Below are positions 1-8,397 of a stretch of DNA of 64,000 bases, piece after piece (position 1 is the first letter of the stretch; each line of letters begins with the position of its first letter). Source of the DNA: Burkholderia sp. OK233 (GTDB taxonomy: Bacteria > Pseudomonadota > Gammaproteobacteria > Burkholderiales > Burkholderiaceae); contig NZ_OCSR01000001.1 in NCBI RefSeq assembly GCF_900230185.1, forward strand, positions 4,402,001 to 4,466,000, written 5' to 3'. The notes under the pieces were generated by a model. That model was not told where the DNA came from and ran no database searches. It saw only the letters and a list, made by a program, of their open reading frames with translations. Made by a program: the position numbers and the translations under genes.

Positions 1-1
1 C

Positions 2-220
2 GAAAATACCAGCGGCGCGCGCCTCACGCTGTACATCACCGGAATTGCTCGCGACGAAACCGCATTCCGCCTGTTCCGCGACGGTAACCGCCGGACCTTC
101 TACTGGGTCAGCGACCGCATGGGCTACGCGCTATCCGGCCCGATTTCGGAAGACAAGCTGCGCTCGATTGCTATCGAAGTGTGCAGCGCGCTAGGCGGCA
201 AACCGGAGGCCTGGCAGTAA
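2..220 (+). CDS. Anti-sigma-factor-like protein, C-terminal fragment (5' end outside window)
   Basis: An open frame enters from the left edge and runs 72 codons to TAA at 218-220. The visible end includes RLTLYITGIARDE, FRLFRDGNRRTFYWVSD and the stretch MGYALSGPISEDKLRSIA. This matches, from memory, the periplasmic C-terminus of proteobacterial transmembrane anti-sigma factors that restrain ECF sigma factors. The putative sigma partner and the membrane segment would lie upstream, outside the window. The family call is from recall of related proteins and cannot be tested on this fragment alone. Confidence 0.55.
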   Translation, partial: ENTSGARLTLYITGIARDETAFRLFRDGNRRTFYWVSDRMGYALSGPISEDKLRSIAIEVCSALGGKPEAWQ

Positions 221-487
221 CGCTGAACGCACGGCAAGCACCTGGACAGGCAACACGTCGGTCATTGGATTCCGCTGCAACACGTGGTAACAGAATCGAC
301 GTGCGCTCGCGCGCGCCATCGGAATAGCGGCGCGCGGCGCGACGTTTACTCGATGCAGGATCATGCTGTCCCGCCTTGCAAGCGCGCTGGTACGGCACGG
401 TCTCGTGCGAGGCAAACCGACGGGGTCTTTACGGTGTCGATACGCTCTTTGCGAGTCGCAACGCCGGCGCGTCGAGGCAGCGAAATC

Positions 488-967
488 ATGCTTACTTTTC
501 ATCAGTTCGGCACGGGGCTGCGTTTCGGCGTAGCGTGTCTGTGCGTGTGCGCCGCTTATGCGGCACCGGTCGAAGCGCAATCGGATGCGAATGCGCCGTC
601 GACTGATACGTCGACCTGCCGCTTTGTGGTGGGTCAGGCGGAAATCGACGGCGTCATGCAGCAGGTCAGCGGCCGCGCGTGCCGTCAGCCCGACGGCAGC
701 TGGCAGATCGTCGAAGACGATGCCGCCGCGCAGGCGATGGCGCCGGCGTATTACTACGATCCATGGTATTGGGGGCCGCCGGTGGCATTCGCTGGCGTGT
801 CGGTCATTTTCGTCGACCGCTTTCATCATTTTCATCACATGGATCATGTGCGTTATGGGCGCGGATCGTATGGAATGGGTGGGCGCGGCGGCTGGCATGG
901 CGGCTCGTCGACACACATGTGGGGCGGGATGTCGCACGGCGGTGGTGGCGGTGGGATGCACCGCTAG
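488..967 (+). CDS. Exported His/Gly-rich small protein
   Basis: This is a 159-aa protein of unknown function. The ATG at 488 was chosen over an upstream in-frame ATG at 284 because it opens a clean signal peptide (MLTFHQFG, then a hydrophobic core FGVACLCVCAAYA, then PVEAQ) and has GAGGCAG upstream. After cleavage the chain has two Cys (about residues 43 and 62) and a WQIVEDD stretch. It then has YYYDPWYWGPP and a hydrophobic AFAGVSVIFVD segment. The C-terminus is dominated by His, Gly and Met (FHHFHHMDH, repeated GGxGG, ending GMHR). The His/Met-rich tail could bind metal, but this is inference. It sits just before the flavoprotein gene at 1007 on the same strand. Confidence 0.6.
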   Translation: MLTFHQFGTGLRFGVACLCVCAAYAAPVEAQSDANAPSTDTSTCRFVVGQAEIDGVMQQVSGRACRQPDGSWQIVEDDAAAQAMAPAYYYDPWYWGPPVAFAGVSVIFVDRFHHFHHMDHVRYGRGSYGMGGRGGWHGGSSTHMWGGMSHGGGGGGMHR

Positions 968-1006
968 TTTGCCGCCGCACACACGTATCGCCGCAAAGGA
1001 GATGCC

Positions 1007-2584
1007 TTGACGCGCAGCTTGCCGCCGAAAGTTTCCGCCGCCGGGTTCGATCGCGCGCTTGCCGGCTGGCGCGCAATCGTCGGCGAGTCGCACGTGGTGA
1101 CCTCGGCCGCCGGGCTCGCCGCGTACCTCGATCCGTTCGCGCCCGGCGAGCGCGAAGCGTTCTCCGCGTCGGCCGCGTTGCTGCCTGCGTCGGTCGACGA
1201 GATTCGCGCAGTGTTGCGGATTGCCAATCAATTTCGCATTCCGTTGTGGACGGTCTCGACCGGACGCAACTTCGCGTACGGCGGCGCCGCGCCGCGGCTG
1301 GCCGGTTCAGTCGTGCTCGATCTGCAGCGGATGAATCGCATCATCGAAGTGAACGAGACGCTTGCCTACGCGTTGGTCGAACCGGGCGTCAGCTACTTCG
1401 ATCTCTACGCGCATTTGCGCGAAAAAGGCTACAAGCTGTGGGTCGATCCGCCCGCGGCGGGTTGGGGCAGCGTGGTCGGCAATACGCTCGAGCGCGGCTT
1501 CGGCTATACCGCGTACGGCGATCACGCGGCGGCGCAGTGCGGCATGGAAGTGGTGCTCGCCAACGGCGACGTGTTGCGAACCGGGATGGGCGGAATCGAA
1601 ATCGGCACCGCGTGGCAACTGTATCAACCAGGCTTTGGGCCGTCCTTCGACGCGATGTTCATGCAGTCGAACTACGGCATCGTGACCAAGCTCGGTGTCT
1701 GGCTGATGCCCGCGCCGCCCGCGTATCTGCTCGGCGAAATCCAGTTCCGGCACGAAGAGGATCTCGAAACGATCGTCGATATTTTGCGACCATTGCGGCT
1801 CGATGAAACGATCCGCAACAATGCGGTGATCGAAGGCGGTTTGCGCCGGGCCGCGGGACTGTCGGCCCGTCAACAGTGGTACGAAGGCAAAGGCGCGATG
1901 CCCGAAAGCGCGGTGGCGGCCATGCTCGACAAGCTGAACGTGGGCCGCTGGAATCTTCATTTCGCACTGTACGGGACGCCTGAATTGATCGACGCGCGTT
2001 ATGCGATCGTGCAGCGTGCCTTCGCTCGCGTGCCACAGGCGAAACTTTCTGCGGTTCGTTATAAGGGCGATGCGCAACCCACCGCGGGCGGCGATCGCAA
2101 CCTGGCCGGCATCCCCGCGATGAGCGCGTTTCGCATGCTCGACTGGCGCGGCGGCGCGGGCGCGCATGTGGACTTCGCGCCGGTGTGCCCGGCGACCGGG
2201 CGTGACGCGCAGCGTCAATACACGATGGTCAAGACGCGCGCGGCGGAATACGGCTTCGATTACTACGGCGGTTTTACAGCAGGCGTGCGTCATCTGCATC
2301 ACATCTTCGCGGCGATTTTCGACCGCGACGACGCGAATCAGGTCGAGCAGGCGGGTGCTCTATTGCGTTCGCTGATGAGCGATGCGCGTGCGGCGGGTTA
2401 CGGCGAATATCGCGCGCATCTCGCGTATATGGATTTCGCGGCGGCGCAGTACAGTTTCAACGACGGCGCGTTGCTGCGCCTCTCGGAAACGATCAAGGAT
2501 GCCCTCGACCCGAACGGCATTCTCGCGCCGGGTAAGCAGGGGATCTGGCCGGCGGCGTGGCGCGACCGGCGGGGTTATACGTGA
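1007..2584 (+). CDS. FAD-binding oxidase, 4-cresol dehydrogenase / vanillyl-alcohol oxidase family
   Basis: A 525-aa flavoprotein of the VAO/PCMH fold. The N-terminal FAD-binding part (about residues 40-240) shows PASVDEIRAVLRIAN, the phosphate-binding-like TVSTGRNFAYGG, and VVGNTLERGFGYTAYGDH. The C-terminal substrate-cap part carries GFDYYGGF and HLHHIFAAIFDR and ends with the typical DPNGILAPGKQGIWP. Family members oxidise para-alkyl phenols or vanillyl-type alcohols. 4-cresol dehydrogenase passes electrons to a c-type cytochrome subunit, but no CXXCH protein is encoded next to this gene, so an oxidase-type reaction or a remote electron acceptor is possible. The start is TTG at 1007, supported by AAAGGAGA eight bases upstream. 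The small gene at 2618 follows closely and may be co-transcribed. Confidence 0.85.
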   Translation: MTRSLPPKVSAAGFDRALAGWRAIVGESHVVTSAAGLAAYLDPFAPGEREAFSASAALLPASVDEIRAVLRIANQFRIPLWTVSTGRNFAYGGAAPRLAGSVVLDLQRMNRIIEVNETLAYALVEPGVSYFDLYAHLREKGYKLWVDPPAAGWGSVVGNTLERGFGYTAYGDHAAAQCGMEVVLANGDVLRTGMGGIEIGTAWQLYQPGFGPSFDAMFMQSNYGIVTKLGVWLMPAPPAYLLGEIQFRHEEDLETIVDILRPLRLDETIRNNAVIEGGLRRAAGLSARQQWYEGKGAMPESAVAAMLDKLNVGRWNLHFALYGTPELIDARYAIVQRAFARVPQAKLSAVRYKGDAQPTAGGDRNLAGIPAMSAFRMLDWRGGAGAHVDFAPVCPATGRDAQRQYTMVKTRAAEYGFDYYGGFTAGVRHLHHIFAAIFDRDDANQVEQAGALLRSLMSDARAAGYGEYRAHLAYMDFAAAQYSFNDGALLRLSETIKDALDPNGILAPGKQGIWPAAWRDRRGYT

Positions 2585-2617
2585 GGCGCGTGAGTCAGTG
2601 AGTGAGGTGAACAGGCA

Positions 2618-3025
2618 ATGGACCGACGCGCTTTCATGATGACCGGCGCATGGCTCTCGACCGCGGCAGGGGGCGCGTGGCCGTGGCTCGCCGATGCAGC
2701 CGCTCGCCGCGATACGCTCGCCGTGATCGATTCCACCCTCGCGGGCGGCCCCGCATTCGCCGACTACGTCGCACGCATGAAGCTGCCCGTCTTCGAAGCC
2801 GGTGACGACATCGGCGCCCTCTGGTACACGACACTTGCGCCGCGTTTCAGGCAGGCGCCCGCGCAAACGCCGGCGTCGCTGATCGGCCTTACACGCGCAT
2901 CCGATTACTTCGTGCTCCGGGAACTTGCCACTCGCGTAGGCCGCCTGGTCGAGCACAGCCACGAGCAGGGAGCGGGGCCCGTCGCACATGTCGCTTTCGC
3001 GCTGACGCCACGCCTTATCCGCTAG
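2618..3025 (+). CDS. Small exported protein with Tat-like signal, unknown function
   Basis: This 135-aa protein begins MDRRAFMMTGAWLSTAAGGAW, with a twin-arginine-like RRAFM followed by a hydrophobic stretch, suggesting export by the Tat system in a folded state. The rest has no recognised catalytic motif and no CXXCH haem site. It reads like a short alpha/beta domain (TLAVIDSTLAGGPAFADYV, then ALWYTTLAPRF). It lies 33 bases after the flavoprotein gene in the same direction, and a role as accessory or assembly partner of that enzyme is a guess from position only. It ends four bases before the convergent gene at 3030. Confidence 0.6.
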   Translation: MDRRAFMMTGAWLSTAAGGAWPWLADAAARRDTLAVIDSTLAGGPAFADYVARMKLPVFEAGDDIGALWYTTLAPRFRQAPAQTPASLIGLTRASDYFVLRELATRVGRLVEHSHEQGAGPVAHVAFALTPRLIR

Positions 3026-3029
3026 CACC

Positions 3030-4082
3030 CTAGAACTTATAAGCCTTGTTCTTCGGATCGAAGGTGGCGTCGTCGAACGTTTTCTGCGTGATGTTTTCGA
3101 AGACGATCTTCTCGAAGATCTTGCCGTCGTTGTCATAAGACTCGACGGTGCGGAAATACGGATGCCGCAGATCCAGCCCGAGCGTTTCTTTCTTCGCATA
3201 GAACTGCGGCTGGCCGTTCGGCGTCTCGAAGGTGAAGGCGACCACGCGCACGCCGTCGATCGTTTTCACTTCCACCTGGCGCGAGCGCGGCAAGCCGGCC
3301 TCGATGTATTTCTTGCCCTCGGAGAGGTACTGGCCGGCAATGTACTCGGTGCCGAGATCGCGCACCTGGTGGTTCGATTGCGCACGGGCGAGGGCGCCGT
3401 TCAGCGAGGTCCACAGCGGCATCACATTCATGATGCCGCCGAGGTGGCCATACATTTCGTCGGTGCGTTTGGACTCGTCGTAGATGATTTCCTGTCCGGC
3501 GTGCGCGCCGTCGGGCAGCCACTTTGCGTAGATTCGCAGCGGATCGTGGGCGATGCGCACCAGCATATGATCGGGCTTGTCGGGCCACTGGCCGTGAATG
3601 CGTTCCGAGCGCGACATGGTGAACTCGTATGTCGGAAAACCGTTCGGCCCTTCCTTGATGTAGCGCGGCAACGCAAGCGGATCGAGCGACTGGAACAGGG
3701 CGACCAGTTGCGCGTCGTCGAGCTTTTCCATGGCGCCGCTCTGTTGCGCGGCGCGCAGCCACTTGACCTGCTGATCGAGCGTGAGTTTGCCGACCTGCGA
3801 GGACGGCGTGGTGGGCGCCTTGACGGCGCTTGCGGTGTCGAGCGCGGGCGGCGTGTCGTCGTTCTGCGCGAACGCCGGCGGCGTTGCCAGCGCGGCGACG
3901 CTGGCCACCAGCGCGCCGATCAGAAGTCCCCGTGATGAAACCGCACGCCATGAAGCGGCGAGAGACGCGCCCAACGTGGCGGTCTCCGACGAAAAACGGC
4001 CGAGGCGCATGAAGGCCGGCGAGCGGCTCGAACTACGCGAGCGGCACAAACGGCGTGAGCGTGCGGACATGCTGTGCTTCAT
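3030..4082 (-). CDS. DUF1571-like exported protein
   Basis: A 350-aa protein, last in a minus-strand run behind fadD. The ATG at 4082 was chosen because CGGAGAGATAC lies directly before it; the open frame itself extends further upstream. A long basic N-terminus leads to a hydrophobic stretch GLLIGALVASVAALATPPAFA, which reads as a signal sequence with cleavage near AFA-QN. The mature part contains EFTMSRSERIHGQWPDKPDHMLVRI, typical of the DUF1571 group, and ends EKIVFENITQKTFDDATFDPKNKAYKF. The family name is from recall. The protein is predicted to be periplasmic or surface-located with no known biochemical role. Convergent with the gene ending at 3025. Confidence 0.6.
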   Translation of the reverse strand: MKHSMSARSRRLCRSRSSSRSPAFMRLGRFSSETATLGASLAASWRAVSSRGLLIGALVASVAALATPPAFAQNDDTPPALDTASAVKAPTTPSSQVGKLTLDQQVKWLRAAQQSGAMEKLDDAQLVALFQSLDPLALPRYIKEGPNGFPTYEFTMSRSERIHGQWPDKPDHMLVRIAHDPLRIYAKWLPDGAHAGQEIIYDESKRTDEMYGHLGGIMNVMPLWTSLNGALARAQSNHQVRDLGTEYIAGQYLSEGKKYIEAGLPRSRQVEVKTIDGVRVVAFTFETPNGQPQFYAKKETLGLDLRHPYFRTVESYDNDGKIFEKIVFENITQKTFDDATFDPKNKAYKF

Positions 4083-4120
4083 GTATCTCTCCGAAAGGAT
4101 GGCGCCAGGCGCCTTGCCTG

Positions 4121-5926
4121 TCAGGCAGGTATTTGCTTCGCGAGTTCCTCGTCGCGCAGCGCGCGGCGCAGAATCTTGCCGACGTTGGTTTGCGGCAGCT
4201 CGTCGCGGAACTCGACGAGCTTCGGCACTTTGTACCCCGTGAGGTTCTTGCGGCAGTGTGCGATCACCTGTTCCGCGGTCAGCGACGGATTGCGCTTGAC
4301 GATGAATACCTTCACCCGTTCGCCTTGCGCCGCATCGGGCACGCCGATTGCGGCGACTTCGCGCACATCCGGAAGCATCGCGATCACGTCTTCGATTTCG
4401 TTCGGATAGACGTTGAAGCCCGACACCAGGATCATGTCCTTCTTCCGGTCGATCAGGCGGATAAAGCCGCGTGAATCCATCACGCCGATGTCGCCGGTGG
4501 CGAGCCAGCCATCGTCGTCGATTGCCTTGGCGGTTTCTTCCGGACGATTCCAGTAGCCTTTCATCACCTGCGGACCCTTCACGCACAGTTCGCCGGCTTC
4601 ACCTATGTTTGCCCACGACCCGTCGTCTTTCCTGAAGCGTACTTGCGTGGACGGCGCGGGCAAACCGATCGAGCCTTCAAAGTCGCGCAGATTGGTCAGG
4701 TCGACCGGATTCATCGACACGATCGGCGAGCACTCGGTCAGCCCATAGCCTTCGATGATCGGCTTGCCGGTGACCGCCTTGAAGCGATCGGCGACCGACT
4801 TCTGCGTGGCCATCCCGCCGGCCATCGCGAGTTTCAGGTTCGAGAAGTCGCGTTTGCAGAACTCTTCGTTGTCGAGGAACGCGTTGTAGAGCGTATTCAC
4901 CGCTGTGATACCGGTAAATTTCTCGTGACGGATGATCATCATCACGCGCTTCATGTCGCGCGGATTGGCAATCAGGATGTTGCGTCCGCCGAGGCCCATG
5001 AAAATCAGCGCGTTCACCGTCAGCGAATAGATGTGATAGAGCGGCAGCGGCGTCAGCACCGTTTCGATGTCGCCGCTCAACTGACCCTCGGACCATACCT
5101 TCGCCTGCAGCAGGTTGGCGATGATGTTCCTGTGCGTGAGCATTGCGCCTTTGGCCACGCCCGTGGTGCCGCCGGTGTATTGCAGGAAGGCGATGTCGTT
5201 GTGCGTGGGACGCACGGGCGTCAGCGGCCGCGTGTAACCGATCGAGAGCGCGTCGAGCAGCGGTACCGCTTTCGGCAGCTTGTATTCCGGCACCATCTTC
5301 TTCACATGGCGCAGCATGAAATTGAGCAGACGTCCCTTCAGATTCAGGCCGTCGGCGAGCAGATCGCCGAGACCCGTCACGATGACGTTCTGTATTCTGG
5401 TGCCGGGCAGCGCGTCTTCGACGGTCTTCGCGAAGTTCTCGAACACGATGATGGTTTGCGCGCCGCTGTCTTTCAACTGATGCGCGAGTTCACGCACCGT
5501 GTAGAGCGGATTCACGTTGACCACCACGCCGCCCGCCTTGAGCACGCCGAACAGCGACACCGGATACTGGAACGTATTCGGCAGCATGATCGCAACGCGC
5601 TCGCCGGGCTTCACGCCGATGCTTTGCAGATAGGCGGCAAACGCAGCCGCCTTGCGGCCGAGCTCGCCATACGTCAGGTTCGCGCCGACGCTCACATACG
5701 CGACGCGCTCGCGAAACTGCGCGATGCATTCGTCGAAGAACTGCACGACCGATTCGTACTGGTTGACGTCGATCTCACGTGGCACGTCTGCCGGATATGA
5801 CGTGTACCAGATGCCGTCGGTGTTGGGCGCGCGATTCGCCGCCTGACTGGGCGCCGGGTCCGCTGCATTCGCGAGCGGTGTGGATCCGGCGGCGGGCGAG
5901 AGCGGGACTTGCGTGGGCTGGGTCAT
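4121..5926 (-). CDS. fadD: Long-chain fatty acid-CoA ligase
   Basis: A 601-aa acyl-adenylating enzyme that activates fatty acids to acyl-CoA with ATP. The signature LQYTGGTTGVAKGAMLTH binds the ATP phosphates. GYGLTECSPIVSMNP, ATGDIGVMDSRGFIRLIDRKKD and the C-terminal lysine motif VGKILRRALRDEE are all present, so both the large N-terminal and small C-terminal domains are intact. The first 40 residues are a Pro/Ala-rich extension, after which the typical WYTSYPADVPREID begins. It lies between the DUF1571-like gene and the thiolase gene on the same strand, consistent with its place in the beta-oxidation run. Confidence 0.93.
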   Translation of the reverse strand: MTQPTQVPLSPAAGSTPLANAADPAPSQAANRAPNTDGIWYTSYPADVPREIDVNQYESVVQFFDECIAQFRERVAYVSVGANLTYGELGRKAAAFAAYLQSIGVKPGERVAIMLPNTFQYPVSLFGVLKAGGVVVNVNPLYTVRELAHQLKDSGAQTIIVFENFAKTVEDALPGTRIQNVIVTGLGDLLADGLNLKGRLLNFMLRHVKKMVPEYKLPKAVPLLDALSIGYTRPLTPVRPTHNDIAFLQYTGGTTGVAKGAMLTHRNIIANLLQAKVWSEGQLSGDIETVLTPLPLYHIYSLTVNALIFMGLGGRNILIANPRDMKRVMMIIRHEKFTGITAVNTLYNAFLDNEEFCKRDFSNLKLAMAGGMATQKSVADRFKAVTGKPIIEGYGLTECSPIVSMNPVDLTNLRDFEGSIGLPAPSTQVRFRKDDGSWANIGEAGELCVKGPQVMKGYWNRPEETAKAIDDDGWLATGDIGVMDSRGFIRLIDRKKDMILVSGFNVYPNEIEDVIAMLPDVREVAAIGVPDAAQGERVKVFIVKRNPSLTAEQVIAHCRKNLTGYKVPKLVEFRDELPQTNVGKILRRALRDEELAKQIPA

Positions 5927-6076
5927 CGGTCGTCTCCTGAAGCAGTCGCTTCATCGGTTTGTATGCTGGTCTTGCAGCCAGTCATTGAAGTCATCAAGGC
6001 GGCAATCAAAGCGGTCATTGCTGCAGCCTTCGAAACAAGGCAATCATTGAAACACGCGCCGAGGCAAGCGTGACGC

Positions 6077-7378
6077 TCAGCGTTCCAGAATTGCCACCAC
6101 GCCCTGGCCGCCCGCTGCGCAGATCGAGATCAGTCCGCGCGCGGTGCCGGCTGGCTTGTCGAGTTGCGCGAGCATCTTTGCGAGTCCGGCGACGATACGG
6201 CCGCCCGTGGCGGCAAACGGATGACCGGTGGCGAGCGAGCTGCCATTCACGTTCAATTTTGCCCGATCGATCGCGCCGAGCGGCCCGGGCAAACCGAGCT
6301 GTGTGCGGCAATACTCGTCATCCTGCCATGCCGCGAGCGTGCACAACACCTGCGCCGCGAAGGCTTCGTGAATTTCGTACAGATCGAAGTCCTGCAAGGT
6401 GAGCCCGGCACGCGCCAGCATGCGCGGCACGGCGTAGGCGGGCGCCATCAGCAGGCCTTCCTTCTTGTCGAAAAAGTCGACGGCGGCGGTTTCGGACCAG
6501 CTCAGATACGCCAGCACCGGCAGGCCGTGTTTGGCTGCCCATTCTTCGCTTGCTAGCAGCACGGCGGAAGCGCCGTCAGTCAGCGGTGTCGAATTGCCGG
6601 CGGTCAGCGTGCCCGCGTCGCGATCGAATACCGGTTTCAGTCCGGCGAGTTTTTCGAGCGTCAGGTCGGAACGCAGATTGTTGTCGCGCGCAAGGCCACG
6701 ATACGGTGTCATCAGATCGTTGACGAAGCCGCGTGCGTACGCCTCGGTGAGCTTGCGATGACTGTCGTAAGCGAGCACGTCCTGCGCTTCGCGCGAGATG
6801 TTCCAGCGCTTGGCCATCAGCTCGCAATGCTCGCCCATCGAAAGCCCTGTGCGCGGCTCGCCGTTGCGCGGCAAAAGCGGCTTGAAAAACATGCCCGGCC
6901 GCAGTTTGGCGAGCGCACCGACGCGTTGGCCGGTGCTCTTGCCGCGATTCGCTTCGAGCAGGATCTTGCGCATGCGCTCGTTGACGCCGATCGGTGCGTC
7001 GGAGGTTGTATCGACGCCGCCCGCGATGCCCACTTCGATCTGCCCGAGAGCGATCTTGTTGGCGACGAGAATCGCCGCTTCCAGCCCGGTGCCGCAGGCC
7101 TGCTGCACATCGTAGGCGGGCGTTTCTTTGGCGAGCGTGGTGGACAGCACGGATTCACGCGTCAGGTTGAAGTCGCGCGAATGCTTGATGACGGCGCCGG
7201 CCGCCACTTCGCCAAGACGTTCACCGTGCAGGTTGTAGCGGTCGATCAGGCCTTGCAGCGTGAAGGTCAGCATGTCCTGGTTCGACGCGGTCGCGTAAGC
7301 GGTGTTCGAGCGGGCAAACGGAATCCGGTTGCCGCCGATAATGGCGACGCGGCGCACGGCGGGCAGCGGGTTGGACAT
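6077..7378 (-). CDS. Acetyl-CoA C-acyltransferase (thiolase, FadI/FadA2-like)
   Basis: A 433-aa thiolase performing the last, thiolytic step of beta-oxidation (3-ketoacyl-CoA + CoA to acetyl-CoA + shortened acyl-CoA). The nucleophilic Cys lies in VQQACGTGLEAA (about residue 93). The second signature NVNGSSLATGHPFAATGGR and the C-terminal catalytic CAAGGQG are intact, as is the HEAFAAQ motif. It is in the FadI-like long branch (about 430 aa) rather than the 390-aa PhaA branch. It lies 92 bases downstream of the MaoC-type gene and upstream of fadD in transcription order. Confidence 0.92.
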   Translation of the reverse strand: MSNPLPAVRRVAIIGGNRIPFARSNTAYATASNQDMLTFTLQGLIDRYNLHGERLGEVAAGAVIKHSRDFNLTRESVLSTTLAKETPAYDVQQACGTGLEAAILVANKIALGQIEVGIAGGVDTTSDAPIGVNERMRKILLEANRGKSTGQRVGALAKLRPGMFFKPLLPRNGEPRTGLSMGEHCELMAKRWNISREAQDVLAYDSHRKLTEAYARGFVNDLMTPYRGLARDNNLRSDLTLEKLAGLKPVFDRDAGTLTAGNSTPLTDGASAVLLASEEWAAKHGLPVLAYLSWSETAAVDFFDKKEGLLMAPAYAVPRMLARAGLTLQDFDLYEIHEAFAAQVLCTLAAWQDDEYCRTQLGLPGPLGAIDRAKLNVNGSSLATGHPFAATGGRIVAGLAKMLAQLDKPAGTARGLISICAAGGQGVVAILER

Positions 7379-7470
7379 GCTGGGCTCCTTTGGGTCGTTC
7401 CCTGGTTATTGAACGGTGCGAATGGTGAGTACCGTACTGTGACGAAAACATGCGCGTAGCTGCGCGTGCC

Positions 7471-8397
7471 TCATAGCAACTTCCACTGCATTCGGCCGCG
7501 CAAATGCGGTTTCTCTCCGGTAATGTCGCGTACCTCGATATCGCGCTCGATCAGCGAAGACGATGCGCTCCACAGCGACGCCTCGCCCGGCAGCAGCATC
7601 GGCAATTTGAATTCGCCACTCAACGTAGCCTCGGCGAGCGGTTTCGGCGGTTGCAGCGCGGCGGCGGCGCGCGCCAGCGTCCACATGCCATGTGCAATCG
7701 CACGCGGAAAGCCGAATGCCTTCGCGGATAGCGCGGTGAGGTGAATCGGGTTGTAGTCGCCGGACACGCGCGCATAGTCGCGGCCCAGTTGCGGCGGCAG
7801 TTGCCAGCGCGAGATGCGTTCCAGCGCGTCGCGCCCGAGTTCCAGCGGATCGAGCGGACTGCCGCTCGCCGGCACGCCGCGTTTCAGATAGACGCTGTCG
7901 CCGTCCCAAACCGCTTCGCCGCGGCGGTACATGCGGGTATGCAGCACGAACGCCTGGCCCTTGTCGTGACGCAGCAGCGCGCCGAATTCCACCTCGACGC
8001 GCAACATGTCCTTATAGTTAAGCGGCCGGCGCAGCCGCACGTGGTTCGCCAGATGCACGAGCCCGAGCGCCGGCCAGGGAAACGCCGGGTCGGTCAACAT
8101 CAGCAGATGCAGCGGGAAGGCGAGCAGATGCGGATACGTGAGCGGCACGCCGTGTTCGGGGATGAAGCCGCAGACCCGCGAATAACGCCAGATCGACCCG
8201 GGGTCGAGCAGCACGGCAGGGCGCACGAGGCGCAACGCCGGCAGGTGCGTGTCGCGCCCGCGTTTGACGATGCCGGACAACGCGCGCCCATACAGCTTCG
8301 CCGGCGCGGGTAATTGCTCGATGATGACGGTCTTCGGACGGGCCGCGCCCGCTGCGTGACCACCCCGGAACGGATCACCCGGTTCACCCATGCTCAT
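7471..8397 (-). CDS. MaoC-type (R)-specific enoyl-CoA hydratase, double hot-dog
   Basis: A 308-aa protein whose C-terminal half has the hydratase-2 pattern GRDYARVSGDYNPIHL with catalytic Asp and His (about residues 200-220), then GFPRAIAHGMWTLARAAAAL. The N-terminal half (LPALRLVRPAVLLDPGSIWRY and PLNYKDMLRVEVEF) resembles the degenerate first hot-dog domain of HtdX-like enzymes. It should hydrate trans-2-enoyl-CoA to (R)-3-hydroxyacyl-CoA. The start ATG at 8397 overlaps the TGA of the upstream fabG-like gene (ATGA), so the two are translationally coupled. A longer open frame upstream is only the shadow of that gene. Confidence 0.88.
   Translation of the reverse strand: MSMGEPGDPFRGGHAAGAARPKTVIIEQLPAPAKLYGRALSGIVKRGRDTHLPALRLVRPAVLLDPGSIWRYSRVCGFIPEHGVPLTYPHLLAFPLHLLMLTDPAFPWPALGLVHLANHVRLRRPLNYKDMLRVEVEFGALLRHDKGQAFVLHTRMYRRGEAVWDGDSVYLKRGVPASGSPLDPLELGRDALERISRWQLPPQLGRDYARVSGDYNPIHLTALSAKAFGFPRAIAHGMWTLARAAAALQPPKPLAEATLSGEFKLPMLLPGEASLWSASSSLIERDIEVRDITGEKPHLRGRMQWKLL

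Noticed and set aside
284..487. N-terminal extension of the His/Gly-rich protein starting at 284
   Set aside because: It would bury the signal peptide behind 68 Arg-rich residues. ATG 488 has a ribosome site and gives a proper signal sequence.
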